Assembly: GCA_029762535.1 (NCBI GenBank)
Contig: JARVGK010000022.1
Span: 1 to 51,914 of the forward strand
Source of the DNA: Thermoplasmatota archaeon
GTDB lineage: Archaea; Thermoplasmatota; Penumbrarchaeia; Penumbrarchaeales; Penumbrarchaeaceae
Length of the DNA stretch: 51,914 nucleotides
Direction of reading: 5' to 3'
Shown here in pieces: positions 26,167 through 32,918 of this stretch (position 1 is the stretch's first letter; every line of letters begins with the position of its first letter). The translations under genes were made by a program, and so were the position numbers. A model generated the notes under the pieces. The model ran no database searches and was not told the origin of the DNA. It saw only the letters and a program-made list of their open reading frames with translations.

Positions 26167-27120
26167 ATGGGCGCGAAAAGGATACTCGTTACCGGAGGGG
26201 CGGGCTTCATAGGAAGCCATCTGGTCGACGCTCTGATCTCAAGGGGCAACGATGTGATAGTGTACGACAACCTCTCATCGGGCAGGTTGGAGTTCATATC
26301 TCATGTCATGGATCGTATAGAATTCCTGGAGAGGGATCTTGTCCTGGACAATGATCTTGAGGAAGCGGTAAAGGACGCTGATCACGTGTATCATGTGGCC
26401 GCGAACCCGGATGTCAGGATAGGGGAGGCCGACACGTGGACATCGGTGGAACAGAACATCATGGCAACCTACAACCTTCTCGAGGCGATCAGGAAGTGTA
26501 GAAGGAATGATCCTCCCGGGTTCACGTTCACATCGACATCCACCGTTTACGGTAATGCTACGATCATGCCAACACCCGAAGATTACGGGCCTTTGATGCC
26601 CATATCACAGTATGGCGCCTCGAAGCTCGCTGCGGAAGCCCTAATATCCGCGTTCTCGGACAATTTCGGGATCAAGGCAACGGTCTTCAGGTTCGCGAAC
26701 GTCGTAGGATCGAGGTCCACCCACGGCATACTCGTGGATTTCATCAGGAAACTGAGGGAGGGCCCCAAAAGGCTCGAGATATTGGGGGACGGGACACAGC
26801 GTAAGTCCTACATACACGTGAGCGATTGCGTTGAAGGTATGATCCATGCCACAGAATCCCAGAGGCCCTCCTTCGAATTCTATAATCTGGGAACAGATGA
26901 TAGCGTCAACGTGGACGGTATAGCCGATATCGTTCTCGAGGGAATGGGTCTCCAGGGAGCTTCCAAGGTATTCACCGGGGGCCATAAGGGTGCTGGATGG
27001 AAGGGCGATGTGAAGTTCATGTCCCTTTCCGTAGATAAGATGAGGTCAACCGGATGGACATACAAGATGAATTCCGAGAAGAGCCTCAGGACGGCCCTGA
27101 AGGAGCTTCTGGAAAATTGA
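26167..27120 (+). CDS. NAD-dependent sugar-nucleotide epimerase/dehydratase (GalE-like)
   Basis: An extended short-chain dehydrogenase of 317 residues. Visible: the Rossmann loop TGGAGFIGSH at residues 8-17, YDNLSSG, and the active site with a Ser/Thr-rich STSTVYG and Y149-x3-K153. These enzymes epimerise or dehydrate NDP-sugars such as UDP-glucose or UDP-GlcNAc in the cytosol, feeding glycosyltransferases. The exact substrate cannot be read, but GalE/UDP-glucose 4-epimerase is the nearest match. It is convergent with the RFC gene, with 10 nt between stops. With the GT4 enzyme (20772) and phosphohexomutase (43622) it suggests a surface-glycan pathway. Confidence 0.88.
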   Translation: MGAKRILVTGGAGFIGSHLVDALISRGNDVIVYDNLSSGRLEFISHVMDRIEFLERDLVLDNDLEEAVKDADHVYHVAANPDVRIGEADTWTSVEQNIMATYNLLEAIRKCRRNDPPGFTFTSTSTVYGNATIMPTPEDYGPLMPISQYGASKLAAEALISAFSDNFGIKATVFRFANVVGSRSTHGILVDFIRKLREGPKRLEILGDGTQRKSYIHVSDCVEGMIHATESQRPSFEFYNLGTDDSVNVDGIADIVLEGMGLQGASKVFTGGHKGAGWKGDVKFMSLSVDKMRSTGWTYKMNSEKSLRTALKELLEN

Positions 27121-27130
27121 AGTGTGCCCC

Positions 27131-28093
27131 TTATCTGTCCTTCGATGAAAGCAACTGTATCCTTGCCAGAAGGGCCTCCAGCTGTATCCTCTCGTTGGAT
27201 CCTTCGATGAGCCTGAAATCGGCCTCGCCGATAGCATCCAGGAGATGTACCCTTGTCTGGTCGGGCAGTGGTAGGTTGTATAGCTCCTTGTGCATCTGTG
27301 AGAGTATGTCCTCGCCCGAGAGCCCCGCCTCGGTGACAAGCTTCATGAGCACCTCTCTGGCTCCTTTGAAGTTTCCGTTGAGGGCCTTTGTCATCATATC
27401 GGAAACGAGCTCGGGCCTCGCGACCGAGGCGGTGGAGAAGAGCGTGTCGGAATCGATCCTCTCGGAGAACGATGCTGCGACCTGAAGAATGTTCACCGTC
27501 TTTCTCAGATCACCTCCCGATATGTACATCAGAGTATCGAACCCGTCCTCCGTCACATCGATCCCCTCACTAGAGGCTATCCTGTTCACATATTTGCGAA
27601 TGTCCTCCTTGGACAAGGGAGAGAACCTCAGGACGGAGCATCTTGACTGTATCGGGGGTATGATCCTGGAGGAGTAATTGCAGGAGAGGATGAAACGGCA
27701 GGTCTGGCTGTAGCGCTCCATCGTCCTACGAAGTGCCGCCTGGGCGTCCGTCGTCAGGGAATCCGCCTCATCAAGGAATATCACCTTGAAATCGGCCCCT
27801 CCCAGCGGAGCGGCCCTGGAGAAGGACTTGATCTTGGTACGCACCACCTGTATACCTCTCTCGTCAGAGGCGTTGAGCTCCTGGAAGTTGTCCTGCCAGC
27901 CCTCCTCGCCGAACAGCTCACGGGCCAGGGCAAGGGCGCATGTGGTCTTTCCGGTGCCGGCGGGGCCAGCGAAGAGAAAATGCGGTATGTTCCTTCTCTC
28001 AACGACCGCCATGAGCCTTCGGACTATGTCGGTCTGGCCTATGACCTCGTCCAATTTTCGAGGTCTGTACTTCTCCGTCCATATCTCCTGCAT
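27131..28093 (-). CDS. rfcS: Replication factor C small subunit (clamp loader)
   Basis: An AAA+ ATPase that, with the large subunit, opens the PCNA sliding clamp and loads it on primed DNA. Visible: the N-terminal EKYRPRKLDEVIGQ typical of RFC, Walker A GPAGTGKTT, Walker B VIFLDEAD, the SRC arginine-finger motif in PIQSRCSVLRF, and the C-terminal helical collar. At 320 residues it has the normal archaeal length and no intein is present. This is the clearest marker that the DNA is archaeal. The ribose-5-phosphate isomerase B gene lies 4 nt upstream, so the two are probably co-transcribed. Confidence 0.97.
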   Translation of the reverse strand: MQEIWTEKYRPRKLDEVIGQTDIVRRLMAVVERRNIPHFLFAGPAGTGKTTCALALARELFGEEGWQDNFQELNASDERGIQVVRTKIKSFSRAAPLGGADFKVIFLDEADSLTTDAQAALRRTMERYSQTCRFILSCNYSSRIIPPIQSRCSVLRFSPLSKEDIRKYVNRIASSEGIDVTEDGFDTLMYISGGDLRKTVNILQVAASFSERIDSDTLFSTASVARPELVSDMMTKALNGNFKGAREVLMKLVTEAGLSGEDILSQMHKELYNLPLPDQTRVHLLDAIGEADFRLIEGSNERIQLEALLARIQLLSSKDR

Positions 28094-28097
28094 GGTC

Positions 28098-28553
28098 TCA
28101 CCCCATCCCCCTTACCTTATCACGACGTCTAAGGTAGCGATCATCTTGAAGAGGGATCGCTTCGATGAACTCATCAATGATGGATAACGCCAGGTCAGTT
28201 CCGGTAACCCGTCCTCCCAGGCACAGAACGTTGGCGTCGTTGTGCATCCTGGCCATCCTTGCCATGTATTCGTTGGTGCACAGTGCCGCGACGATGCCGT
28301 CGAGTCGAGAGGCGGCGTTGCACATGCCGATGCCGGTACCGCAGACGAGGATGCCGAGGTCAGCCGTGAACGAGAGAAGGTCGGAGCATACGAGCGCGGC
28401 AACATCTGGGTAGTCCACCGGTCCGGGGTCGAAGCAGCCTCGGTCCAGGACCTCGTGCCCTATCTCTTTGAGATGGGATGAGATCAGCTCCTTCAGTTCG
28501 AACCCCCCGTGATCGGACCCAAGTGATATCCTCTTTAGATCGCCCATGGTCAT
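28098..28553 (-). CDS. rpiB: Ribose-5-phosphate isomerase B
   Basis: RpiB/LacAB-type sugar-phosphate isomerase, expected to interconvert ribose-5-phosphate and ribulose-5-phosphate. Motifs: LGSDHGGFELKE at the N-terminus, and VCGTGIGMCNAA with the active-site Cys followed by the phosphate-binding Gly-rich turn. At 151 residues it has normal family length. Many archaea use RpiA instead, so an RpiB in archaeal context is a little less usual and may have been acquired. Met3 is an alternative start. It precedes the RFC small subunit by 4 nt. LacA/B-like substrates are possible but less likely. Confidence 0.92.
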   Translation of the reverse strand: MTMGDLKRISLGSDHGGFELKELISSHLKEIGHEVLDRGCFDPGPVDYPDVAALVCSDLLSFTADLGILVCGTGIGMCNAASRLDGIVAALCTNEYMARMARMHNDANVLCLGGRVTGTDLALSIIDEFIEAIPLQDDRYLRRRDKVRGMG

Positions 28554-28617
28554 ACAGGGGTTAGGCGCTTCCCGATTATAAATACATGGAAGGGGGGGGC
28601 GCGAAAGATGGGATTTA

Positions 28618-28956
28618 TCAGCTCTCTATGACGTTCCACACCTCTTCCTGATCGGCAGTGGAGCTGCCGGCTAGCTCCAGATGGGCGCGGAGCTTTCCGT
28701 TCTCGAACGTCAAAAAAGCCGATTTGAGGTTGGACTGGTAGAGGGCAACCCTCTTCCCTTTTGGAGTGAGGATCTTCTCGGTGATGTTGAGGAGGCTCAT
28801 GTCCTCGAGCTCCCGTATCCTCCTGTAGCATGCGGCGATGGGTATGTCGAACTTGATCCGGAGGTAGTTCGCCGATCTCGGCATACGATAAGTGGCGGTG
28901 AGTATCTTCACCGTGTACTCATCGCTCAACAACTTGGTTACGGCCAGCGGATTCAT
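28618..28956 (-). CDS. Winged-helix DNA-binding regulator (ArsR/MarR-like)
   Basis: A small predicted transcription factor. The segment LSDEYTVKILTATYRMPRS begins a winged helix of the kind found in archaeal ArsR-like repressors, with a recognition-helix region IPIAACYRRIRELEDM and a wing (LTPKGKRVALYQS). The C-terminal 40 residues could be a dimerisation or ligand part; no Cys pair for metal sensing is seen. Start: the ATG at 28956 has GGTGAT upstream, a good match to the ribosomal anti-SD. An in-frame ATG at 29001 would add 15 residues. A TATA-like AT run (29033-29046, minus strand) lies upstream. It is divergent from the small-protein operon at 29326, so it could control that operon, itself, or both. 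Confidence 0.75.
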   Translation of the reverse strand: MNPLAVTKLLSDEYTVKILTATYRMPRSANYLRIKFDIPIAACYRRIRELEDMSLLNITEKILTPKGKRVALYQSNLKSAFLTFENGKLRAHLELAGSSTADQEEVWNVIES

Positions 28957-29001
28957 CCCATCACCCTGCCGGGGATCCCAACCATGTACGTGTTGGGACA
29001 T

Positions 29002-29325
29002 GTTTCCGGATGATATAGTATTCGTAAAACTAGTATATATATCTATTCATTCACTAAAGTAGGAGTAATGGAAAATGGTCAGTGGAATTACAATGAATAT
29101 CTGATATAGATGTTTAGGGAGGCAAATGAAATTTGTATTGCCTGAGTTCACGATATAATGAGGATGGGAAAAATGGTCTCAGTTCTTTAGATTGTACATT
29201 TAACAAATAAATTACCTAAAAAATAAAATAATAATATATAAGGTGAAAAATAATTTGCAAAATAATAGGGAAAAAGTATATAAACTTAATATGTCTTATG
29301 GTTACTATAAACATGGAGGGAAAAT
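29002..29325. other. Very AT-rich divergent promoter region
   Basis: About 320 nt with no credible gene. It contains a TATA-like run for the minus-strand regulator (29033-29046) and at least two TATA-like strings for the plus-strand operon: AATATATAAGG (29233-29243) and AGTATATAAA (29275-29284). The direct repeat AGTAT...AGTAT at about 29018-29036 lies at the regulator promoter. The AT-richness stands out from the rest of the window. Confidence 0.6.
29275..29284 (+). promoter_or_regulatory. TATA box of the small-protein operon
   Basis: AGTATATAAA predicts transcription start near 29305, giving a leader of about 20 nt with GGAGG at 29315-29319 before the ATG at 29326. Confidence 0.6.
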
Positions 29326-29706
29326 ATGGAAGAAAACCGCAAATTATTTGCCAGAAAGAGCGCCCTCAAAGGTCAGTCGGGTTACGCTCGGATACATTCC
29401 GATGTGTTCGCCGCGATGGACCTTGAGGAGAAAGACATGGTTGAACTCGTAAACGCCGAGGACAAGGCGATACTCGTCGATGTATCCCATGATAAACTGA
29501 TCCCTGCGACCGATGTAAGGCTCGGAGAGAAGGACATGGAGAAGCTGGAGGTGAAGGACGGTGATGCGGTCACTATCAGGTACCACAAGACCGTCGGAGA
29601 CTCCGTTGACGAGATGAAGGAAAAGGCGAAGGAGAAGGCGACCGAACTCAAGGAGAAGGTCGCGAAGAAGTTCAAGAAGGATGAGGAAGAAAAAGGAGAT
29701 GATTGA
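29326..29706 (+). CDS. Small protein: Cdc48-N/AbrB-like barrel plus charged coiled coil
   Basis: 126 residues. The first 85 resemble a double-psi beta-barrel such as the N domain of archaeal Cdc48/VAT or AbrB-type proteins: GYARIHSDVFAAMDLEEKD followed by MVELVN and a C-terminal DGDAVTIRY strand. Residues 90-126 are almost only Lys, Glu, Asp and Ala and should form a long charged helix or coiled coil. No ATPase or DNA-binding motif is present. It heads a run of nine small genes with an SD of GGAGG, 6 nt before the ATG. Function unknown; the barrel may bind a partner protein of the same operon. Confidence 0.8.
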   Translation: MEENRKLFARKSALKGQSGYARIHSDVFAAMDLEEKDMVELVNAEDKAILVDVSHDKLIPATDVRLGEKDMEKLEVKDGDAVTIRYHKTVGDSVDEMKEKAKEKATELKEKVAKKFKKDEEEKGDD

Positions 29707-30009
29707 ATGGAGAACGAAACCGAAAAGGTCAGATTGGGGATAGGAGAGAGAATGAAGGCGATCTCGCCGGATTTCACCACATCGACGAACAAGATGGTCG
29801 AGGGATATCTGGCGCACAACCTGCCGGAGCTGATCCAGAAGCACGACCTCGCCCTCATGGGCGAGCTCAACGATATCGACGCGCAGACCGTGAGCATCGA
29901 GAACCGCGTCGAGGACCTGGAGATATGGAAGGGTGAGGCGACCATGAGGATCGATGACGGCAAAAGAAGGGTAGAGCTGCTCGAAAAGAAACATGGAGTG
30001 AAGGGGTGA
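29707..30009 (+). CDS. Soluble coiled-coil protein (member 1 of a paralogous trio)
   Basis: 100 residues, no membrane helix. After a variable N-terminus it has EGYLAHNLPELIQKHDLALM, then a long helical region with heptad-like hydrophobic spacing (IENRVEDLEIW...RIDDGKRRVELLEKKH). The pattern Tyr/Phe-Leu/Phe-x2-Asn-x4-Ile, followed after about 25 residues by a Leu/Ile heptad helix, recurs in the proteins at 30015 and 30364. The start abuts the previous stop (TGAATG), with AGGAGAT upstream, so translation is coupled. No known family is recognised. Confidence 0.8.
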   Translation: MENETEKVRLGIGERMKAISPDFTTSTNKMVEGYLAHNLPELIQKHDLALMGELNDIDAQTVSIENRVEDLEIWKGEATMRIDDGKRRVELLEKKHGVKG

Positions 30010-30014
30010 TATAA

Positions 30015-30350
30015 ATGACACAATATCAATCATTGCTATCAGAGCCGTTCTTCTGGATAATGATCGCGGTTATCGCGATACTGGTCGTTATAACCATCAT
30101 CATGATCATAAGGCTGATCTTCAAGAAGAGGGAGGACCATGTCGCCGTCTATTTCGAGGGTAACTTCAGGACAATGATAGGCGAATGGGACCTGGTCACA
30201 AGACCAAACCTCAGGAAATGGAAGAACGAGGCCGCCAAGAGACTGGGCCACCTCGATAAGGAGGTCGGCTCCATCGAGAAGATGAGGAAGAACATCGACG
30301 GCAGACTGAACGCGCTGAACAACGACATCGTCAAACTCGAGAGGTATTGA
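30015..30350 (+). CDS. Membrane-anchored coiled-coil protein (member 2 of the trio)
   Basis: 111 residues: one strong membrane helix at about residues 12-35 (WIMIAVIAILVVITIIMIIR), a basic KKR stop, then the trio signature (YFEGNFRTMIGEWDLVT) and a heptad helix ending LNALNNDIVKLERY. The charge pattern puts the coiled coil in the cytoplasm. It probably tethers the soluble relatives to the membrane; that is inference from the shared domain. Its SD is GGGGTGAT, 6 nt after the previous gene. Confidence 0.8.
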   Translation: MTQYQSLLSEPFFWIMIAVIAILVVITIIMIIRLIFKKREDHVAVYFEGNFRTMIGEWDLVTRPNLRKWKNEAAKRLGHLDKEVGSIEKMRKNIDGRLNALNNDIVKLERY

Positions 30351-30363
30351 GGAGGGATCATAG

Positions 30364-30696
30364 ATGGAAGATTACGAAGAAGAGAAGATAGGGTTCTTTG
30401 CCAAGATCAAGTCCTGGTTCAAGAAGGACAAGGATGAGGACGTGCAGGCCGAATACAAGAGGAAGCTGATGGACCGCAAGATAGAGCGGTTCCTGGACAG
30501 CAATTTCGACTCCTTCATCGCAGAATACGGCCTCGTCAGGGAGATCGACATCGCAAGGTACGATGAGAGGCACGGGATACTCTCGAGCAAGCTCAAGGTA
30601 TTGAACGATTTCGTCAAGGAGGCCGATGCCGATATCAGCAACCTCGAGATCCGGGTGGAGCATATGAAGAAGAACATTAAAGGATACAAGGGGTGA
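30364..30696 (+). CDS. Amphipathic coiled-coil protein (member 3 of the trio)
   Basis: 110 residues. The N-terminus carries an amphipathic FFAKIKSWFKKDKDED segment that could lie on a membrane surface, followed by the trio signature (RFLDSNFDSFIAEYGLVREI) and a heptad helix (LSSKLKVLNDFVKEADADI). It differs from member 2 in lacking a true membrane helix. SD GGAGGGATC is directly upstream, and the next gene starts 1 nt after its stop. No known family. Confidence 0.8.
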   Translation: MEDYEEEKIGFFAKIKSWFKKDKDEDVQAEYKRKLMDRKIERFLDSNFDSFIAEYGLVREIDIARYDERHGILSSKLKVLNDFVKEADADISNLEIRVEHMKKNIKGYKG

Positions 30697-30697
30697 T

Positions 30698-31210
30698 ATG
30701 ATGAAGCTGTTCAGTCAACTGGAAGGATATGATATAATATCAAAACTCGGAGACGAGATGGGGGCTCTTGAGGACATGATAATAGATTCGACGAACTGGA
30801 CCATAAAAGGATTCGTTCTCAAAGAGGGCGGATTGTTCAAGAAGGAGAGGTCCATCGTCGAACCGGCCGATCTCAAGATCAACGATGATGATGAGATCAT
30901 AAACCTATCTCCGGAAGCACACAGGAAAGAGATCGAGCAGGACAGATCGTCCGTACATCATCTTTATCTCTCGGACCTCATGAAGAAGAAGGTCGTCCTC
31001 AAGGAAGGCGAGGATATCGGAAAGGTATACGATATCGAGATCGCCACGGAATTGAAGGACTGGAAGGTATGGAAGCTGTTCATAAGGACGGGCCTCAAGC
31101 AGAGAAGGTTGAGGATCAAACCCGACCAGGTGACCGACCTCGGGGAGGACGTCGAGATAGGTCTGAGCAAGGAAGAGGTGGAGAAGCTCTCGAAACCCGT
31201 CATATCATAG
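30698..31210 (+). CDS. Protein with two PRC-barrel domains
   Basis: 170 residues in two similar halves. Residues 1-75 (ISKLGDEMGALEDMIIDSTN, GFVLKEGG, IVEPADLKINDDD) and 85-165 (LYLSDLMKKKVV, GEDIGKVYDIEIATE, LFIRTG, IKPDQVTDLGEDV) each fit a PRC-barrel, the small beta-barrel found in ribosome maturation protein RimM and in archaeal division proteins such as CdvA and the halophile CdpB proteins. PRC-barrels typically serve as protein-protein adaptors. The company of membrane and coiled-coil proteins makes a division or envelope scaffold role attractive but unproven. SD GGTGAT. It is followed by a perfect 24-nt palindrome. Confidence 0.85.
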   Translation: MMKLFSQLEGYDIISKLGDEMGALEDMIIDSTNWTIKGFVLKEGGLFKKERSIVEPADLKINDDDEIINLSPEAHRKEIEQDRSSVHHLYLSDLMKKKVVLKEGEDIGKVYDIEIATELKDWKVWKLFIRTGLKQRRLRIKPDQVTDLGEDVEIGLSKEEVEKLSKPVIS

Positions 31211-31238
31211 GCGGGCAGGAAAGGAAAGGAGAGTGTTG

Positions 31239-31262
31239 GAGGCGGTCCCATGGGACCGCCTC
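31239..31262 (+). terminator. Perfect 24-nt palindrome, terminator-like or operator
   Basis: Twelve bases and their exact reverse complement meet with no loop, from GAGGCGG to CCGCCTC, 28 nt after the PRC-barrel stop and immediately followed by ATTTTATAT. As RNA it would form a strong GC hairpin followed by U-rich sequence; as DNA its perfect two-fold symmetry next to the TATA box (31264-31271) of the next gene also suits a dimeric repressor. I cannot decide between the two. Confidence 0.55.
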
Positions 31263-31263
31263 A

Positions 31264-31271
31264 TTTTATAT
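31264..31271 (+). promoter_or_regulatory. TATA box of the second half of the small-protein cluster
   Basis: TTTTATAT predicts a start near 31294 and a 25-nt leader with GGGGG at 31306-31310 before the ATG at 31319. It touches the palindrome at 31239-31262. Confidence 0.5.
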
Positions 31272-31318
31272 CTTATATTGCATATGCATCATGGAAAGAG
31301 ATAACGGGGGAATAAAAA

Positions 31319-31735
31319 ATGGCATCTTTGGGCGAGGTCATATCCGAGAATTTCATATTGTTACTGCTGTCGGTGATAGGATTCATACTCCTATTGCTAC
31401 TGCTGCAGGTCCTGAAAGCATGGGTCAAAGGCAGGAACCTCAAAATAAAAGCCCAGTACGAGATGGACATGGCCAAGCTAGAGATCGCCAAGAAGAAGGC
31501 TTTCATGGAGGAATTGCGGAACTCGACCGTGGTTCTTAACAACAGCGAGAGGCAGAGGCTCGAATCGATAAGAACAGATAATTCCATTCTCACAAGGAAG
31601 CTGATCTCCGATATGAACGAGATAGAGGAGAGGATAAAGAGGCTCGAGATCGGTTCGGACACCGTAAGAACTAGCCAGATACTTGGCATGATAAAACGTC
31701 ACGAAGGGAAGCTCTTCAATAGCGATAGGCGTTGA
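31319..31735 (+). CDS. Membrane-anchored coiled-coil protein
   Basis: 138 residues: an N-terminal membrane helix (about 10-32, ILLLLLSVIGFILLLLLLQV), a basic stop (KGRNLKIK), then nearly continuous helix with heptad-like spacing to about residue 112 (MDMAKLEIAKKKAFMEEL, MNEIEERIKRLEIG). It resembles the trio at 29707-30696 in plan but lacks their Asn-containing signature, so I treat it as analogous rather than clearly homologous. No known family. The next gene begins 11 nt downstream behind GAGGTGAT, so the four genes from here to 32737 form one unit. Confidence 0.75.
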   Translation: MASLGEVISENFILLLLSVIGFILLLLLLQVLKAWVKGRNLKIKAQYEMDMAKLEIAKKKAFMEELRNSTVVLNNSERQRLESIRTDNSILTRKLISDMNEIEERIKRLEIGSDTVRTSQILGMIKRHEGKLFNSDRR

Positions 31736-31746
31736 GGTGATGGTTC

Positions 31747-32100
31747 ATGGTCGAAGGTATGGATGGTGAGAAGGCGGGCCTCGCGACCGGGATCATAATG
31801 AGCTACGCCGATGCGGGCGGCAAGTCAAACGACACCAAGAGGATGAACAGGCTAAAGCACCTCATACGGATCGAGACCGGATTGGACCTCGATATCGATT
31901 ACATAAGGAAAAAGGTGGACGCCCTCGAGAAAAGGCGAGCTGCAATAAAGAGAAGGGACTTCCTCCTGGCCAACGTATTCTCCGAGGAGATCCCCGAACC
32001 GGAGCTCAGAATGGGATCGAGCTTCTGTCCCAGGTGCAGGAGGTTCAAGAACCATCAGAAGGAATGTCCATTCTGCGGACATCACGAGGTCACGCCTTAA
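31747..32100 (+). CDS. Coiled-coil protein with C-terminal zinc ribbon
   Basis: 117 residues. The middle is a basic helix (LDIDYIRKKVDALEKRRAAI); the end holds two Cys pairs, CPRC and CPFC, separated by 12 residues, a typical zinc ribbon of about 25 residues. Such ribbons often act as protein or RNA docking modules in archaea. SD GAGGTGAT lies just upstream of the ATG. No family recognised; the companion gene downstream also encodes a Cys-rich domain. Confidence 0.75.
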   Translation: MVEGMDGEKAGLATGIIMSYADAGGKSNDTKRMNRLKHLIRIETGLDLDIDYIRKKVDALEKRRAAIKRRDFLLANVFSEEIPEPELRMGSSFCPRCRRFKNHQKECPFCGHHEVTP

Positions 32101-32118
32101 TAAGGACAGGTCGGTTGT

Positions 32119-32526
32119 ATGAAGAGGATCAAGGAACACACGAAGGACGTCAAGGACCGTATAAACCGGATTAAACGCGGAGGCGACCATATAGATCTCT
32201 CAAGGGTGATATCGGAGATAAAGAGGGTCCGCCCCTCGGGGGACAGGCCCAAAGAGACGATAGGGGAGACCGACATGTTCGTTTTCGAATGCGATCTCTG
32301 TCTCATGAAGATCAAGGAAGGCGAGCTTACCCAGTGCCCGTACTGCGGGAGATGGGTTTGTTTGAAGCGATGCTACTCGAAGGACGAATCCTCATGCATA
32401 TCCTGCGAGAGCATGATAAGGCTCAAACGCGAATCCATTCAGCATATAAAGGAGATATTGAGCATACCGGATGCCGGAACCGACAAGATAATCGGGGAGG
32501 ATGAAAAAAATGGCAAGGAAGGATAA
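32119..32526 (+). CDS. Treble-clef/RING-like zinc-binding protein
   Basis: 135 residues. A basic helical N-terminus is followed by a Cys-rich core: CDLC at about residues 58-61, CPYC about 15 residues on, then two further single Cys residues in VCLKRCYSK and a last CISC pair. Eight or more Cys suggest two zinc ions, as in FYVE, B-box or RING-like folds. Eukaryotic relatives of such folds work in ubiquitin transfer or membrane binding, but nothing here shows that activity. It overlaps the next gene start. I recognise no archaeal family. Confidence 0.7.
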   Translation: MKRIKEHTKDVKDRINRIKRGGDHIDLSRVISEIKRVRPSGDRPKETIGETDMFVFECDLCLMKIKEGELTQCPYCGRWVCLKRCYSKDESSCISCESMIRLKRESIQHIKEILSIPDAGTDKIIGEDEKNGKEG

Positions 32527-32737
32527 GGGAACGCCAAGAAGCCTCGATCTGATAATGTCAGACCTGAATTGGGGAGGGCGCATCTCCTACGTGGAGGATG
32601 TACTTTATAACAGGGACATATCCTCGAGGCGGAGGCAGAGGTCATTTACGATGATATTCTTCCTTCTTGCTTTCTCGATAGGACTGACCTCAGGGATATT
32701 GATGTTCTTCATACTGGACTTCCTTTCTTTGATCTGA
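32510..32737 (+). CDS. Small single-helix membrane protein ending the cluster
   Basis: 75 residues from the ATG at 32510: a charged N-terminal half (LDLIMSDLNWGGRISYVEDV), a basic SSRRRQR stretch, then one or two hydrophobic segments to the end (MIFFLLAFSIGLTSGILMFF). The ATG at 32501 is too close to GGGGAGG (32494-32500) to use it; the ATG at 32510 has a proper 9-nt spacer. It overlaps the zinc-protein gene by 17 nt in another frame, so the two are translationally coupled. Function unknown; probably the membrane partner of the zinc proteins. Confidence 0.7.
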   Translation: MARKDKGTPRSLDLIMSDLNWGGRISYVEDVLYNRDISSRRRQRSFTMIFFLLAFSIGLTSGILMFFILDFLSLI

Positions 32738-32753
32738 TAACGTATCCCAAGGG

Positions 32754-32763
32754 TTTTTTTTTT
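32754..32763 (+). terminator. Poly-T transcription terminator
   Basis: A run of ten T directly after GGG, 17 nt past the last small gene. Archaeal RNA polymerase commonly terminates in such U-tracts without a hairpin. Confidence 0.65.
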
Positions 32764-32818
32764 CAGGGAAAAATCTTTACAAAGGAAAATGCGGTCCCAT
32801 TGTTATTAGAAATAATAA

Positions 32819-32831
32819 TAATATATTATAC
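32819..32831 (+). promoter_or_regulatory. Candidate TATA box for the dehydratase genes
   Basis: TAATATATTATAC, with transcription start expected near 32852, fits a leader of roughly 65 nt to the TTG at 32919. Confidence 0.5.
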
Positions 32832-32918
32832 TCAAACCTCTTTCTACCCAGACGAAAAATATGACATGTCCGAGACAGCATATGCATGTATGCCGGATCG
32901 ACCTCAGGTGGGATAGGT

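Noticed and set aside
28098..28553. LacA/LacB galactose-6-phosphate isomerase instead of RpiB
   Set aside because: A single gene with the RpiB CGTGIG active site and no paired partner or lactose/galactose genes nearby.
29014..29325. AT-rich repeats considered as CRISPR array, origin or tRNA gene
   Set aside because: No regularly spaced identical repeats, no cloverleaf-like sequence and no replication initiator gene nearby; best explained as divergent promoters.
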